Shown: positions 1 through 10,364, counted from the stretch's first letter. The stretch: DNA of 64,000 bases from Microbulbifer pacificus (GCF_002959965.1 NZ_PREV01000026.1:2275001-2339000); one strand, 5' to 3'. The notes: generated by a model from the letters alone, not told the origin. Translations and numbers: made by a program.

Positions 1-1178
<1,178 letters not shown>

Positions 1179-1383
1179 ACAACAGAGATGGTTACTAACG
1201 AACGGATTGTGTAAGCAATCGAGAGACGTGCAAGCTTCTCGCAAGAGATCGACTTGCGGTGTATTACTACAGAATGTTTCGCCGAAGTATTTGGGGTTAT
1301 CGCCGGTCTAAACGACCAGGCAAACAGCGATAACAGGTAGCGCAGGGCACAGCCCGTAAGACCAGCACCAACCCAAGCCAGTT
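1179..1383 (+). other. 23S-5S internal transcribed spacer
   Basis: A 205-base spacer lies between the 23S and 5S genes. I see no tRNA cloverleaf in it. It presumably holds the processing stem sequences that flank the mature rRNAs. Confidence 0.8.
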
Positions 1384-1503
1384 TGCCTGACGACAATAGA
1401 GTTGTGGAACCACCTGATCCCTTGCCGAACTCAGAAGTGAAACGCAACATCGCCGATGGTAGTGTGGGGTTTCCCCATGTGAGAGTAGGTCATCGTCAGG
1501 CTT
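1384..1503 (+). rRNA. rrf: 5S ribosomal RNA
   Basis: About 120 bases matching bacterial 5S rRNA. It starts TGCCTGACG and ends with the complementary CGTCAGGCT, the terminal helix I. The conserved internal strings CCGAACTCAGAAGTGAAACG and GCCGATGGTAGTGTGGGG are present. It follows the 23S gene in the normal order of a bacterial rrn operon. Confidence 0.97.
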
Positions 1504-1510
1504 CTAATCC

Positions 1511-1550
1511 GAAAGGCCGTACAGGAAACTGTACGGCCTTTCTTCTTTTA
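1511..1550 (+). terminator. Rho-independent terminator of the rrn operon
   Basis: A perfect 12-bp inverted repeat (GAAAGGCCGTAC / GTACGGCCTTTC) with an 8-base loop at 1511-1542 is followed by a pyrimidine/T-rich tail. It sits 8 bases after the 5S gene, where the rrn operon should end. Confidence 0.93.
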
Positions 1551-1578
1551 CGCTTTCGCAAACTTTATATCACACGGC

Positions 1579-2286
1579 TCAAATATTCAGGTGAACAAGT
1601 ATTTCCGTTCCGCCATTTGGGGAACTGTTGATCCTGATATCGCCGTGGAATAACTCTACACGATCTCGCATGCTCCGGAGTCCGAAGCTGTTACCATCCG
1701 GTGAGTGCGAAGCGCTGACATCAAACCCTATACCGTTATCCGCCACGCTCAGAAATACACGGCCGCTTTCGCTCGAAAGTCGGATATCAATGATGCTCGC
1801 CTGGCTGTGTTTTAATGCATTAGTCAGCGCCTCTTGCGTAATACGGAAGAGTAATGTTTCGATATCTGGTGGTAGTCGCTCGTCAAGCCCTGAAATGAGT
1901 AATGAAACCTGGCTCGAAGACTGTTCGTCGGTTAATTGGGATATCCATTTGAGCGCCGCGACGAGCCCCAGATCGTCCAAAACCGCCGGGCGTAAGAGCC
2001 GTGCTAATTGGCGTGCTTCGCTCAGAGCAATTTCAGTGATTTGTAGCGCTTCCGCTTGGGCCTCGCTCTTGGGCATGGTCATCAGTCGCAGTTTCAAAGC
2101 GGTGAGTGTCTGCCCAATACCGTCATGTAATTCGCGAGCAATTCTCTTGCGCTCTTCCTCCTGGACGGACCAAACACTTTTGGCCAATCCACGACAGCGT
2201 TGCTCTCCGTCAATCAGCTTTCTTGTTAGTTTATCTTGCTCACTGGCCAACCGTTGTAAACGCTCTGAAATTTCATGCTTATCCAC
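1579..2286 (-). CDS. Cytoplasmic NarL-family sensor histidine kinase (HisKA_3 + HATPase)
   Basis: A 235-residue two-component histidine kinase without any membrane or sensor domain. A short coiled-coil N-terminus (1-40) leads into the HisKA_3 dimerization motif EEERKRIARELHDGIGQ, with the phospho-accepting His at residue 54. An HATPase_c domain follows, with an N-box (ITQEALTNALKHS), a G1 box (DNGIGFD) and a GLRSMRDRV motif, as in LiaS/DegS/NarX relatives. Translation starts at GTG, and the first 8 bases overlap the end of the Ser/Thr kinase gene, so the two are very likely translationally coupled. No response regulator lies in the window. A soluble His kinase coupled to a Ser/Thr kinase suggests that its input comes from the upstream kinase rather than from its own sensor (inference). 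Confidence 0.9.
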   Translation of the reverse strand: MDKHEISERLQRLASEQDKLTRKLIDGEQRCRGLAKSVWSVQEEERKRIARELHDGIGQTLTALKLRLMTMPKSEAQAEALQITEIALSEARQLARLLRPAVLDDLGLVAALKWISQLTDEQSSSQVSLLISGLDERLPPDIETLLFRITQEALTNALKHSQASIIDIRLSSESGRVFLSVADNGIGFDVSASHSPDGNSFGLRSMRDRVELFHGDIRINSSPNGGTEILVHLNI

Positions 2287-5200
2287 GCTTCATTCTCCAC
2301 GCTTGGGGAATCCATGGCTGCGCCAGAAATTTTTCCATTTGTTCTTTGTTTACCGCGCGTGTAAACCACACTGGTAAACGGCGACAGCTTTCGATACTGC
2401 ATTCTTTTGCGCGAAGGCGGATAGCAAACCAGGACTCATCGGGTAGAGATTCCCGGTCGAGTCCCTGTCGCCATCGCCATACTTGGCTGGTTGGGGCGAC
2501 GCGGTTTATGTCCATCCCCAGTTGGTTGGCCAGGTATTGACGCCAGCTCGCTTCCCAGGCGGGAAGAGCTTCTGTCAACAGTGGTGACACCAAAAGACGA
2601 CTTTGCTCTAGATCCCCCCGCTCCATTCGCCATTCGGCCTTGATAAGTTGATGGCGTGCACGTTGATCTGGTGTTGCCTGCTCGCCCAGTTGCAGTTCAC
2701 TTGGATCCCCACCATAGCGCAGTAGCATCTCGGCCCGCAGTAACAGAATTTCCTGATCTGCCCGAGAGTCCTGTAATTCAGTGGCCAGCATGGTGGCCTG
2801 ATCAAGCTCTTCAACGGCCTTATCATATTGGCCTCTCCATAAGCTCAACTGTGCAAGATGAATCAGTGCGGATAATTGCGCGTGTTGATCATCAATAGCG
2901 TCAGCTTCTTCTCTGCTTAGCAGCCAGGTTTGTGTCGCTTCCGGCCAATGTCCCTCACGACTTTCCAGGGTTGCGAGGTACTGACGCACATACAGCATGC
3001 CGCGACGGTCACCTAATTTTTCGTGTCCAAGGAGTGACTGTTGAAAGAAAACCCTGGCGCTCTCGCTATCACCCGAAAGCATTGCTATATATCCGACATT
3101 GGCCTGACTTTCGGCAACCAGTCCTGGGGCTGCCAATTCCCTGCGCAAGCTGAGAGCCTTCAGATACTCCTGTTTCGCTGCGCCGTACTCACCGGCTTCT
3201 TCCAGAAGTAATCCTTTGTCATTGTGAAGGCTCGCCTGCAGTTCAGGCGCGTGCTCAGTTGCTAGGATGGCGAGTGCATCATCCAGTTGCTTGGAGGCAC
3301 CCGCAGAATCGCCTGCGACTACACTCAGATAAGAAAGGTTTGCCAGTATTCCCGCCTGTCCCACTTTGTCATCGAGTAAATTTCGCTTAACTAATGCCTC
3401 CTGATAATAATCTTTGGCGTGATCAAGATTGCCGAGGCGCTCCTGCGCGACGCCTATCGCAGCGAGAACATCGGCTTCAAGCGCTTCCTGATGCTGGCTA
3501 CGTGCCAGGATAAGGGCGCGCGCGAGTGGGTTTTCAGCGGCCTGTTTGGCATTCCCGATACGTATTTGTTGTCGACCCAATAAATACCACCCTCGAGCAT
3601 CGGTAGGGCTTGTTTCAAGCCAGGTTTCGAGATATTTGGCACTCGTTTGCAGATCCTTGTGATCGGCCAGCAATTCGGCATTGAGGTGAGCAAGCCTTGC
3701 GTCAAAGGGTTGTCGCTGACTCAGCAGTGCCAGGGTTTCCAGAGCCTTGTCGCTCTGGCCATTGAGCCTCTGTTGCTCGAACTGGATACGCAATGCCAGT
3801 GTTGTATTGGGATCTTGAATAAGTGATGCCGCGATTTTAATAGCTTTGTCGGCTGACTCTTGCTGATTGAGCCCGTTGTAGGCGCTGAAGCTGAGGTACC
3901 AACTTAGCGGACTGGGCCAGACCTGGGTGAGGTTGGAGAGCCGGTCAAGCGCGTCGGTGTACTCTTGGTTGTCCAGGAGTTGTCGTATCTGAGTGACTTC
4001 GCCCAGAACTTCACTCGGAACGGTGTCTGATTGGGGGGCTTCTCCATCGAGTTGCGCCAGTAGCAGAGTGCCCAGCTGGGTGAGTGTTGAAATGGTGGAT
4101 TCGGGTGACGAGACCTGGTCAATCGAGTGCGCATTATTCTGAGAGGGTGGGCCGTAGCTCACCGTGAGATTCCACTTGTCGCCTAAGGGTTGAATCTTTG
4201 GTGCAACTATCCATACGGCGCCGAATGCTTGTAATAACTCCTCTTGTTGAGCCCGGCTTAAGGGAAAATCCCAGCGCACCTGTGCGATGTAGTTGAATAC
4301 TTGATGCTGGTCGACAAGATGCAATCTTGGTGAGGCCGATAGTTGACTGTGCAGTTGCTCCGCGGCCGCCAGGGCGAGCCAATTCGGAATGGGAGGCGAT
4401 GTATCCGCCGGCAATATCAGCAATGTAGGTAATCTGGTTTGTTCCACCGTAGGGGAGCTGAAGTCAGATTGCCAATAGATCAACGGTGCGACTGCGATAA
4501 GAAGTAAAGGTATTAACCATTGCCAGCGTGCAGGTACGCGGGATCTGGATAGTAGAGATTGTGCCAATTCTGCGCTAGCTGGCCGCTGGCCGGGGCGTTT
4601 ACTAAGTAGGTCGAGAATAAATCTACTGAGAGTGAGTGGTATTTCCCGGTTGAGGTGATGTGGCGGCTGTGGCCGTGTACTCAGTCGTGCCTTCATTCTG
4701 GCCTGGCTGGTATTACCACCAAATGGGAGCTGGCCGGTTGCTACTTCGTAGAGAATTACCCCGAGGCTGAAAAGGTCACTGCGACCATCCAGTACTTTTC
4801 CCTGAATTTGCTCGGGGGAAAGGTAGTCGGGAGTCCCAGATGGCGCAATGGTATCTTCCCCAAGTGCGCGAGCGACACCAAAGTCTGTAATAAAGGCCTG
4901 GCCGTTCTGGCCGAGGAGAATATTGTCCGGCTTGAGATCCAGGTGGATAACACCGTTTTTGTGTGCTTCCTTGAGAGCTCCCAGCAAGGAGGTCGCCAGA
5001 GTAAAAATCTGATCTGGTGGAAGTCTCTTGTCCCGGTCTAGCCTGCTCGCCAGGCTTTCTCCCGAGATAAAGTCCATCGTGTAAAAACAGCCGTACTCGG
5101 AATCGTAGAGGTCATGGAGTCGTACCACATGAGGATGGCTGATTTTTCGGGCTAACAGGACCTCGTGACGAAGGCTGCTGCCGGTTTCCCGGTGCAATAG

Positions 5201-5371
5201 CTTTAGCGCGATTTCAATATCGAGCTTTTCATCGAGTGCAAGGTAAACAGAGCCGTAACCTCCACGGCCCAGGAGACGCCGGATAACAAATCGGTTTGCC
5301 AGCCGATCTCCAGCCTGTAGTGGGGTAAAAATATTTTCTATAGTACAGGTCGCGTCATTATCGAGATGCAC
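2279..5371 (-). CDS. Transmembrane Ser/Thr protein kinase with C-terminal TPR region
   Basis: A 1030-residue Hanks-type kinase. The glycine loop (GRGGYG, 35-40), catalytic Lys57 in ALK, the catalytic loop HLDLKPDN (143-150), DFG (163-165) and SPEQ (185-188) are all intact. HLD instead of HRD marks a non-RD kinase. One transmembrane helix lies at about 284-300, which puts the remaining 700 residues in the periplasm. Residues about 450-900 carry helical repeats of TPR type (for example YLLGRQQIRIGN and the AIGVAQERLGNLDHAKDYYQEAL pattern). Start is GTG at 5371, with AAGGTG upstream. It lies 14 bases after the FHA-GAF gene and overlaps the histidine kinase. Family knowledge: such kinases phosphorylate cytosolic targets, and FHA proteins bind the phosphothreonines. 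The substrate is unknown. Confidence 0.92.
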   Translation of the reverse strand: MHLDNDATCTIENIFTPLQAGDRLANRFVIRRLLGRGGYGSVYLALDEKLDIEIALKLLHRETGSSLRHEVLLARKISHPHVVRLHDLYDSEYGCFYTMDFISGESLASRLDRDKRLPPDQIFTLATSLLGALKEAHKNGVIHLDLKPDNILLGQNGQAFITDFGVARALGEDTIAPSGTPDYLSPEQIQGKVLDGRSDLFSLGVILYEVATGQLPFGGNTSQARMKARLSTRPQPPHHLNREIPLTLSRFILDLLSKRPGQRPASAELAQSLLSRSRVPARWQWLIPLLLIAVAPLIYWQSDFSSPTVEQTRLPTLLILPADTSPPIPNWLALAAAEQLHSQLSASPRLHLVDQHQVFNYIAQVRWDFPLSRAQQEELLQAFGAVWIVAPKIQPLGDKWNLTVSYGPPSQNNAHSIDQVSSPESTISTLTQLGTLLLAQLDGEAPQSDTVPSEVLGEVTQIRQLLDNQEYTDALDRLSNLTQVWPSPLSWYLSFSAYNGLNQQESADKAIKIAASLIQDPNTTLALRIQFEQQRLNGQSDKALETLALLSQRQPFDARLAHLNAELLADHKDLQTSAKYLETWLETSPTDARGWYLLGRQQIRIGNAKQAAENPLARALILARSQHQEALEADVLAAIGVAQERLGNLDHAKDYYQEALVKRNLLDDKVGQAGILANLSYLSVVAGDSAGASKQLDDALAILATEHAPELQASLHNDKGLLLEEAGEYGAAKQEYLKALSLRRELAAPGLVAESQANVGYIAMLSGDSESARVFFQQSLLGHEKLGDRRGMLYVRQYLATLESREGHWPEATQTWLLSREEADAIDDQHAQLSALIHLAQLSLWRGQYDKAVEELDQATMLATELQDSRADQEILLLRAEMLLRYGGDPSELQLGEQATPDQRARHQLIKAEWRMERGDLEQSRLLVSPLLTEALPAWEASWRQYLANQLGMDINRVAPTSQVWRWRQGLDRESLPDESWFAIRLRAKECSIESCRRLPVWFTRAVNKEQMEKFLAQPWIPQAWRMKRG

Positions 5372-5385
5372 AAGCCGTTCACCTT

Positions 5386-6264
5386 CTACCAGGCTGAGAG
5401 ATGAGGAAACATATCAGTGGAACCCTGATTCAACTCGTCTATATCTGCACTTATCATTGTCGCTGCAATTGCTACAGTTGCATTGTCAGTGATGGCTTCG
5501 AGTATCTTCAAATCGAGTTCGGTAATCTCTTTCCCAAGTAGCAAACTATCGGTGTAAACCACACCCAGTAGGCTGTTGCTGTCTAAAGCAAGAGGCAGGC
5601 AGGCCAACGCGCGAATGGCATTTAGCTGAATGCTGGGTTGATTTGCGAGAAATTGATGATCAAGGCTGTCGCAGGTCACGAGCGGACGGCCTGTCTTCAG
5701 CACTTCGGCAACGGCACTGCGCGAACCAGCGAAGTCCACGCGCTGTAATGCCGCGGTAGTGACACCTCGTATGGCACTGACATTGAGTCTGTCAGCGCCG
5801 TCTTTAAGCAAGATAAATGCACGGTCTGTTCCCGCTAGCTGTAAAACCCCTTCCAGAATACGGGAGAGCAAGCGCTCAAGGTCGTTTTCGCTATTTAGTT
5901 GCTCTTTGAGATATGTGCAGCGTTGCCAGCGTTGGGACGCCTGCATGGCCTGCTGATCCAATTGTTGTTGTCCCAGCAACTGGAACCGGGCCTGCATATC
6001 GCCGAAGGATAACCAGCGATCTCCATTCAGCTGGGTTGTCTGTATGGCTTCGCCTTGCGCTTTTGTGCCGTTCTTTGAACCGAGATCCGTTAGAGTCCAG
6101 ACGCCATTGGCTAGAACAAGGCTCGCGTGTCTGCGAGAAACTGAGAAACTATGTAACTGGATATCACAGTCACTGCCACGCCCCACATGGTATGTAATGC
6201 CATCGTCGAGCCGGAACTCTTTCACCGGCTCACGAGGGTAATAAACACTAAGCCGAGCGGGCAA
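5386..6264 (-). CDS. FHA domain-GAF domain signalling protein
   Basis: A protein of about 292 residues. The N-terminal forkhead-associated domain is clear from GRGSDCDIQLHSFSVSRRH followed by DLGSKNGT, the classic phosphothreonine-binding loops. A linker leads to a GAF domain (about residues 125-265: LLSRILEGVLQLAGTDRAFIL ... LACLPLALDSN-LLGVVYTDS). I chose the TTG at 6264 as start: AGAGGT (6271-6276 on the complement) is correctly spaced 6 bases upstream, and it overlaps the stop of the preceding gene. A longer open frame to 6330 has no comparable ribosome site. Sitting directly before the Ser/Thr kinase, it is the probable phospho-reader of that kinase. The GAF ligand cannot be predicted. 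Confidence 0.88.
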   Translation of the reverse strand: MPARLSVYYPREPVKEFRLDDGITYHVGRGSDCDIQLHSFSVSRRHASLVLANGVWTLTDLGSKNGTKAQGEAIQTTQLNGDRWLSFGDMQARFQLLGQQQLDQQAMQASQRWQRCTYLKEQLNSENDLERLLSRILEGVLQLAGTDRAFILLKDGADRLNVSAIRGVTTAALQRVDFAGSRSAVAEVLKTGRPLVTCDSLDHQFLANQPSIQLNAIRALACLPLALDSNSLLGVVYTDSLLLGKEITELDLKILEAITDNATVAIAATMISADIDELNQGSTDMFPHLSAW

Positions 6265-6268
6265 TGTA

Positions 6269-7114
6269 TTACCTCTGTGAAAGACTAAACCGGAGTGTCG
6301 CGCTCGCACCCAGCAAATCGCCCACGACATTTGTCACGGGGGTTGTGACACCCCAGACCCTATCGACGAGCGATCCGATCAGCCCTTCACCAAGAAGTGG
6401 TTTCACCAGGCCGTCAATAACAAGTGGCTCAACCAGGCCATTGAGCAGGCCGGTCACGACATCCAGCAAGGCGATTGCCAGCCGCGTATTTCCCTGTTGC
6501 CAGAAAAATTGCGAGAGACTCAACTGGGAAAGCAGGCTGTTGATTACACGCCAATGGAGGCCACTGCTACTAATCGCGTCACTGAGCCGCTGATATTTAA
6601 GCGCGATCACTTCATCGGGGTCCCGGTTATCCTTGACCACAATCCATTCGGAAAAATTGCCTGTCCTGAGTCGGGCGCGATAAGAACCGGGTTCGTGTTC
6701 CGCCGTCAGGTCGTGAAAGACCTCACCTTCATGGGATTTGAACACACGGTAGTTGGAGTTGAAGTTCAGATCGTGGGTATATACCGAAACCTCGGCTGCG
6801 CCACTGAAAATGAGACCACCATCGGCTGGTGGCTCAATAATTATCATGACGGGGAACGCTGAAACTGGTTCGACTCCAACAGGCAGGCGTCCTAAGAGAT
6901 TGGGATCGGAGGGGGAAAACGTATATGAATCGACGCCAGCACTGTATTCGTTAAGACCTCTGACCGATTCGAATTCCAGTGTGAGCTCAACGGAGTTGGC
7001 CCCTTCTGCAATGATGAATTTGGCGCTGTTTTCTGATATTTCGCTGCTGATCACTGTAGCCAGTGATGGCAGACTCAGGGTACATCCGAGCAGGTACGCG
7101 AATAGGCGTGGCAT
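6269..7114 (-). CDS. Secreted protein of unknown function, first gene of the kinase operon
   Basis: 281 residues with a Sec-type signal peptide (MPRLFAYLLGCTLSLPSLA). The middle part looks beta-rich, with alternating polar/hydrophobic residues (about 25-165). The C-terminal 70 residues are unusually rich in Leu/Val/Gly/Pro in a semi-regular pattern (LLNGLVEPLVIDGLVKPLLGEG). I do not recognise the family. Its stop is 5 bases from the FHA-GAF start, so the two genes are coupled. As an exported protein in an operon with a kinase whose long C-terminus is periplasmic, it could be a ligand or partner of that region (inference only). Confidence 0.75.
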   Translation of the reverse strand: MPRLFAYLLGCTLSLPSLATVISSEISENSAKFIIAEGANSVELTLEFESVRGLNEYSAGVDSYTFSPSDPNLLGRLPVGVEPVSAFPVMIIIEPPADGGLIFSGAAEVSVYTHDLNFNSNYRVFKSHEGEVFHDLTAEHEPGSYRARLRTGNFSEWIVVKDNRDPDEVIALKYQRLSDAISSSGLHWRVINSLLSQLSLSQFFWQQGNTRLAIALLDVVTGLLNGLVEPLVIDGLVKPLLGEGLIGSLVDRVWGVTTPVTNVVGDLLGASATLRFSLSQR

Positions 7115-7766
7115 GATGTGCTACCTCGGAGTTGTTGTTATCGAGTGTTGCGCATATCTCGTTCACTTTTTACATCTAACTACATACCTGATAAAAAATA
7201 AAGTTGAATTGTTTCACGTTTTGTGAACTGCTGATGAAAACCCGCCAATTGGCGCCGTAATGCTCCATTTGTGGGCTGGAAGTTAATCCAGTACCCCGCG
7301 TCATGAGTGGTGTGAAACGCTGATTTTTTATACGCCATCCTATCGGGTAATGATTGCGTCGTTTAGCTTATATATCCCGAACTTATCCCCAGCCATATCC
7401 ATGGAAACTGTGAAAAACTCGGTAACCCACAGTCTGTGGGCTGTGGACTGTTACATGGCAGAAAGAGGGCGTCGAAGGGGATGCGACCAACAATAGAGAA
7501 GATAAAAAATAGATCCAAAAGTCATTTTGGGTTCGTTTGGTCTTTATTCCTGGAAAGTTTCGATCAAAAAACCACCGGAAAATCTTTAGGATGCCAATTT
7601 AGTGGTGGCAGCCGCTTCTTTTAGGCGCTTTCTTCTTTCATTCATTTTTCCGTGTGGATAAAATTTGTGTCAGGAGTCACAAAAATTAATCCAGATGTGA
7701 AGAGGCGCGGAGGCGAATGGACTTTTGGTCGTCTGTGCTCTCTGACCTGGTATTGGGAAAATAAAC
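7115..7766. other. Divergent intergenic region between the kinase operon and the DUF11 operon
   Basis: 652 bases, AT-richer than the flanking genes. It must carry promoters for the leftward kinase operon and the rightward surface-protein operon. I see a short perfect palindrome (listed separately) but no convincing gene. The open frames in it lack ribosome sites and family resemblance. Confidence 0.6.
7426..7440. repeat. 15-bp palindrome, possible operator
   Basis: CCCACAG-T-CTGTGGG is a perfect dyad of 7+7 bases around one central base. It lies in the shared upstream region of two divergent operons. There is no T-run after it, so it is more likely a protein-binding site than a terminator. 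Binding protein unknown. Confidence 0.35.
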
Positions 7767-8756
7767 ATGTTTTTACAAAGATGGCTCTTGGGGGGGGCAG
7801 TGCTGTTGTTATCGGTGCAGGCACTCGCGGTCGGCACAGAAGCTGGCACCACCATCAGTAATACGGCTTCGGCCACCTATACCGACACCACGGGCAATCC
7901 TCAGTCTGTGAGTTCCAATACCACCAGCCTCAGGGTGGATGAATTACTGGATGTCACCGTTGCTACCAATGACTCGGGCTATGTTTCTGTTTCGACGCCG
8001 GAGAGTGGGGCGGTGCTGTCCTTTACCGTTACCAATACTGGTAACGGGGATGAGGGCTATGACCTAACGCTGAACTCTGCGCTTAGCGGGGACCAGTTTA
8101 ATCCTGAGAATGCGCTGATTTACATCGATAGCAACGGCGATGGTCTCTACGATGCGGGAGATACACTGTTTAGCTCCGGCACTCCGCTACAGCTTGCCGC
8201 CGACGAGTCGATAGCGGTGTTTGTAGTTGCCGACATTCCCGGTGCCCAGTCCAGCAATGATGTCGGCCTGATTGAGCTGACGGCAGAATCGATCACCGCT
8301 CAGATGAGCGCCGGCAGCGATGCGCCGGGCACCGTATTTGCGGGACAGGGCGATGGTGGTGGCAACGCCGTGGTAGGCAGTAGTGGTGGCGCTGCGGCGG
8401 CCCAGAACGGCTATCAGGTAAGCATGGTGCAACCTTCCTTCACCAAGAGCCAGAGCGTTGCCGATCCCTTCGGCGGCAGTGCAGCGGTGCAGGGCGCAGT
8501 GATTACCTACACCCTCACCTTTTCTGTCAGCGGCAGCGGCGAGATCACAGATGTGATCCTGAGCGATAACATCCCTGATAATACGAGTTATGTGGCCGGC
8601 TCTATCACTCTGAACGGGGCGGGCAAAAGCGACGCGGCCGACAGTGATGAGGCGAGATTTGACAGTAGTACTACGCCGCCGCGTATAGAGATCAATATCG
8701 GCACGGTCACCGCACCGGCCACCTATACGGCCACTTTCCAGGTGGAAATTGACTGA
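7767..8756 (+). CDS. Sec-exported DUF11-type surface protein
   Basis: 329 residues with a signal peptide (about 1-22, ending QALA). The N-terminal part after cleavage (AGTTISNTASATYTD) and the Asp/Asn-rich segment YIDSNGDGLYDAGD match the product of the third gene of this operon, so the two are paralogs. The C-terminal ~110 residues form a DUF11-like Ig fold: KSQSVADPFGG...VITYTLTFSVSG...VILSDNIPDNTSYVAGSITLNG. DUF11 modules build cell-surface and adhesin proteins; the exact role is unknown. First gene of a five-gene rightward operon, 17 bases before the next. GGGA before the ATG serves as a weak ribosome site. Confidence 0.85.
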   Translation: MFLQRWLLGGAVLLLSVQALAVGTEAGTTISNTASATYTDTTGNPQSVSSNTTSLRVDELLDVTVATNDSGYVSVSTPESGAVLSFTVTNTGNGDEGYDLTLNSALSGDQFNPENALIYIDSNGDGLYDAGDTLFSSGTPLQLAADESIAVFVVADIPGAQSSNDVGLIELTAESITAQMSAGSDAPGTVFAGQGDGGGNAVVGSSGGAAAAQNGYQVSMVQPSFTKSQSVADPFGGSAAVQGAVITYTLTFSVSGSGEITDVILSDNIPDNTSYVAGSITLNGAGKSDAADSDEARFDSSTTPPRIEINIGTVTAPATYTATFQVEID

Positions 8757-8773
8757 TCGGTAAAGAGGTTTAA

Positions 8774-9253
8774 ATGAAAAGATTCTTCGGCGCTTCGGCT
8801 CTTGCGGCTGTATTGATGGTTTCCTCGACACTGGCTTTTGCGGCGGTGGAGCTGGAAACCCGCGCCTTTACGGAGGTGACGACCACCGATGCAAATGGTT
8901 CGCAGACTGTAACCCTGGAGCCCGCGGAGCGGGTGATGCCGGGGACTGAGGTGGTGTTTGTTATCACCTACCGCAACGGCGGCAAGGAACTTGCGGAAAA
9001 CCTGGTGGTAAACAATCAGGTACCGGCGGAGATGGAGTATGTGGCCGACACAGCGGAGGGCGAGAACGCCCGCGTCGAGGTTTCCACAGACGGCAAGCGT
9101 TTCGGTGCCCTGGAAACCCTGGAGGTTATCGAGGTCGACGGTTCTGTGCGTGCGGCCAAGGCCTCTGATGTGGTGGCGCTGCGCTGGATCTTGGAGGGCG
9201 CGGTTGCGCCAGGAGCTTCCGGAAGTGTGCGCTACCGGGCCGTTTTGAAGTAA
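8774..9253 (+). CDS. Small exported single-module DUF11-like protein
   Basis: 159 residues: a signal peptide (MKRFFGASALAAVLMVSS...AFA) followed by a single DUF11-like domain (VMPGTEVVFVITYRNGGKELAENLVVNNQVPAEMEYV, split here by several loops). AAGAGG lies correctly upstream of the ATG. Being one module long, it could be a subunit, a cap or a chaperone for the longer proteins of the operon; this is inference. It lies between the two paralogous DUF11 proteins and is presumably co-transcribed with them. Confidence 0.85.
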   Translation: MKRFFGASALAAVLMVSSTLAFAAVELETRAFTEVTTTDANGSQTVTLEPAERVMPGTEVVFVITYRNGGKELAENLVVNNQVPAEMEYVADTAEGENARVEVSTDGKRFGALETLEVIEVDGSVRAAKASDVVALRWILEGAVAPGASGSVRYRAVLK

Positions 9254-9312
9254 AACGCGATACCGCAAAGGTTCGTATTAAATATTAAGAATGGAGTTGG
9301 GGTGGAGTGAAC

Positions 9313-10353
9313 ATGTTGAACAAAAAAACACTAGGCTTTTTGACAGCCTTCGGATTACTGGTTGTGGGAATGGTACCGCAGGCCTTTGCTGCCGGCACGA
9401 CCGCGGGTGACACCGTAAGCAACACCGCGACTGTGTCCTATGATGTCGACGGCGTGACTCAGGATACTGTCGACAGTAATGCTGCTGAGTTTACGGTCGA
9501 CCGCATCATTCGCATGACTCTTGATGAAGACGATAGTCCGGTGTCCACCGCGCCGGCAGCCAGCGCGAAAGTGTCCAGCTACACCCTGACGAATACTTCC
9601 AACGCGACACTGGACTTCAAACTCGCTGTTTCCAATGTTTCGACAGCGGTTGACACTAATAATGGTATCGACACTATAGACGGCACCGATTTGCTCGTAT
9701 ATTGGGATGAAAACGGTAATGGGATCGTTGACACCGGTGAATCGGACACAGTTACCAGCCTGGCGGCCGATGGAATCGCCAAGATCCTTGTAGTGCTCAC
9801 CGTCCCAAGTACTGCGACGGACGGCGCAGTAATCGGGGTGCTGGTAAATGCAACGGCACATGAATCTGGTGGCGGTGCCGCTGTTACCGAAACGACGGGT
9901 GCCGATACCATTGATTCGATGGATACAGTGTTTGGTGAGTTGGCCAGCCCAGACAGTATCGAGGGTAACGGACAGATAACGGTCTACGGCGCTTATGTTG
10001 TGGAAACCGCGACCCTTGTCGTAAGCAAAACATCCTCGGTAATTAGCGACCCCTTCAATAACACGACGAACCCGAAGTTTATTCCGGGCGCTCTGGTTGA
10101 ATACTGCATCGTAGTGACGAACTCCAGCGCAACAGATGCTGATAGCGTAGTCCTAACCGATCCAATCCCGAGCGAGACCACGTATGAGGCCGGCAGTGTT
10201 ATGACGGGAACCGGGGCAGCTTGCGACAGTTCCGCGACAGATACAGGCTTTGGTTCCACCTCGGGCTCTCCCGTAGATACCGTTTCGGCGTCTTTCGGAA
10301 CCATATCCAGCGGCAATCCAGTGTGGATTAGCTTCCAAGTAAAGTTGAACTAA
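9313..10353 (+). CDS. Sec-exported DUF11-type surface protein, paralog of the first gene
   Basis: 346 residues with a signal peptide ending PQAFA. The mature N-terminus (AGTTAGDTVSNTATVSYD) and the segment YWDENGNGIVDTGESD parallel the 7767-8756 product. The C-terminus is a DUF11-like module (SSVISDPFNN-TTNPKFIPGALVEYCIVVTNSS...VLTDPIPSETTYEAGSV). I prefer ATG at 9313 (TGGAG five bases upstream) over the in-frame GTG at 9307. The Asp/Asn-rich segment looks like a calcium-binding loop (DxNxDG-like). A GC-rich hairpin follows the stop codon. Confidence 0.85.
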   Translation: MLNKKTLGFLTAFGLLVVGMVPQAFAAGTTAGDTVSNTATVSYDVDGVTQDTVDSNAAEFTVDRIIRMTLDEDDSPVSTAPAASAKVSSYTLTNTSNATLDFKLAVSNVSTAVDTNNGIDTIDGTDLLVYWDENGNGIVDTGESDTVTSLAADGIAKILVVLTVPSTATDGAVIGVLVNATAHESGGGAAVTETTGADTIDSMDTVFGELASPDSIEGNGQITVYGAYVVETATLVVSKTSSVISDPFNNTTNPKFIPGALVEYCIVVTNSSATDADSVVLTDPIPSETTYEAGSVMTGTGAACDSSATDTGFGSTSGSPVDTVSASFGTISSGNPVWISFQVKLN

Positions 10354-10364
10354 ATCCTTCGCAA

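Noticed and set aside
1179..1383. Possible tRNA gene in the 23S-5S spacer
   Set aside because: No cloverleaf, T-loop GTTCAA-like sequence or acceptor stem is visible.
7436..7624. 62-codon frame in the divergent intergenic region
   Set aside because: No ribosome site and no family resemblance; it overlaps the palindrome and likely promoter region.
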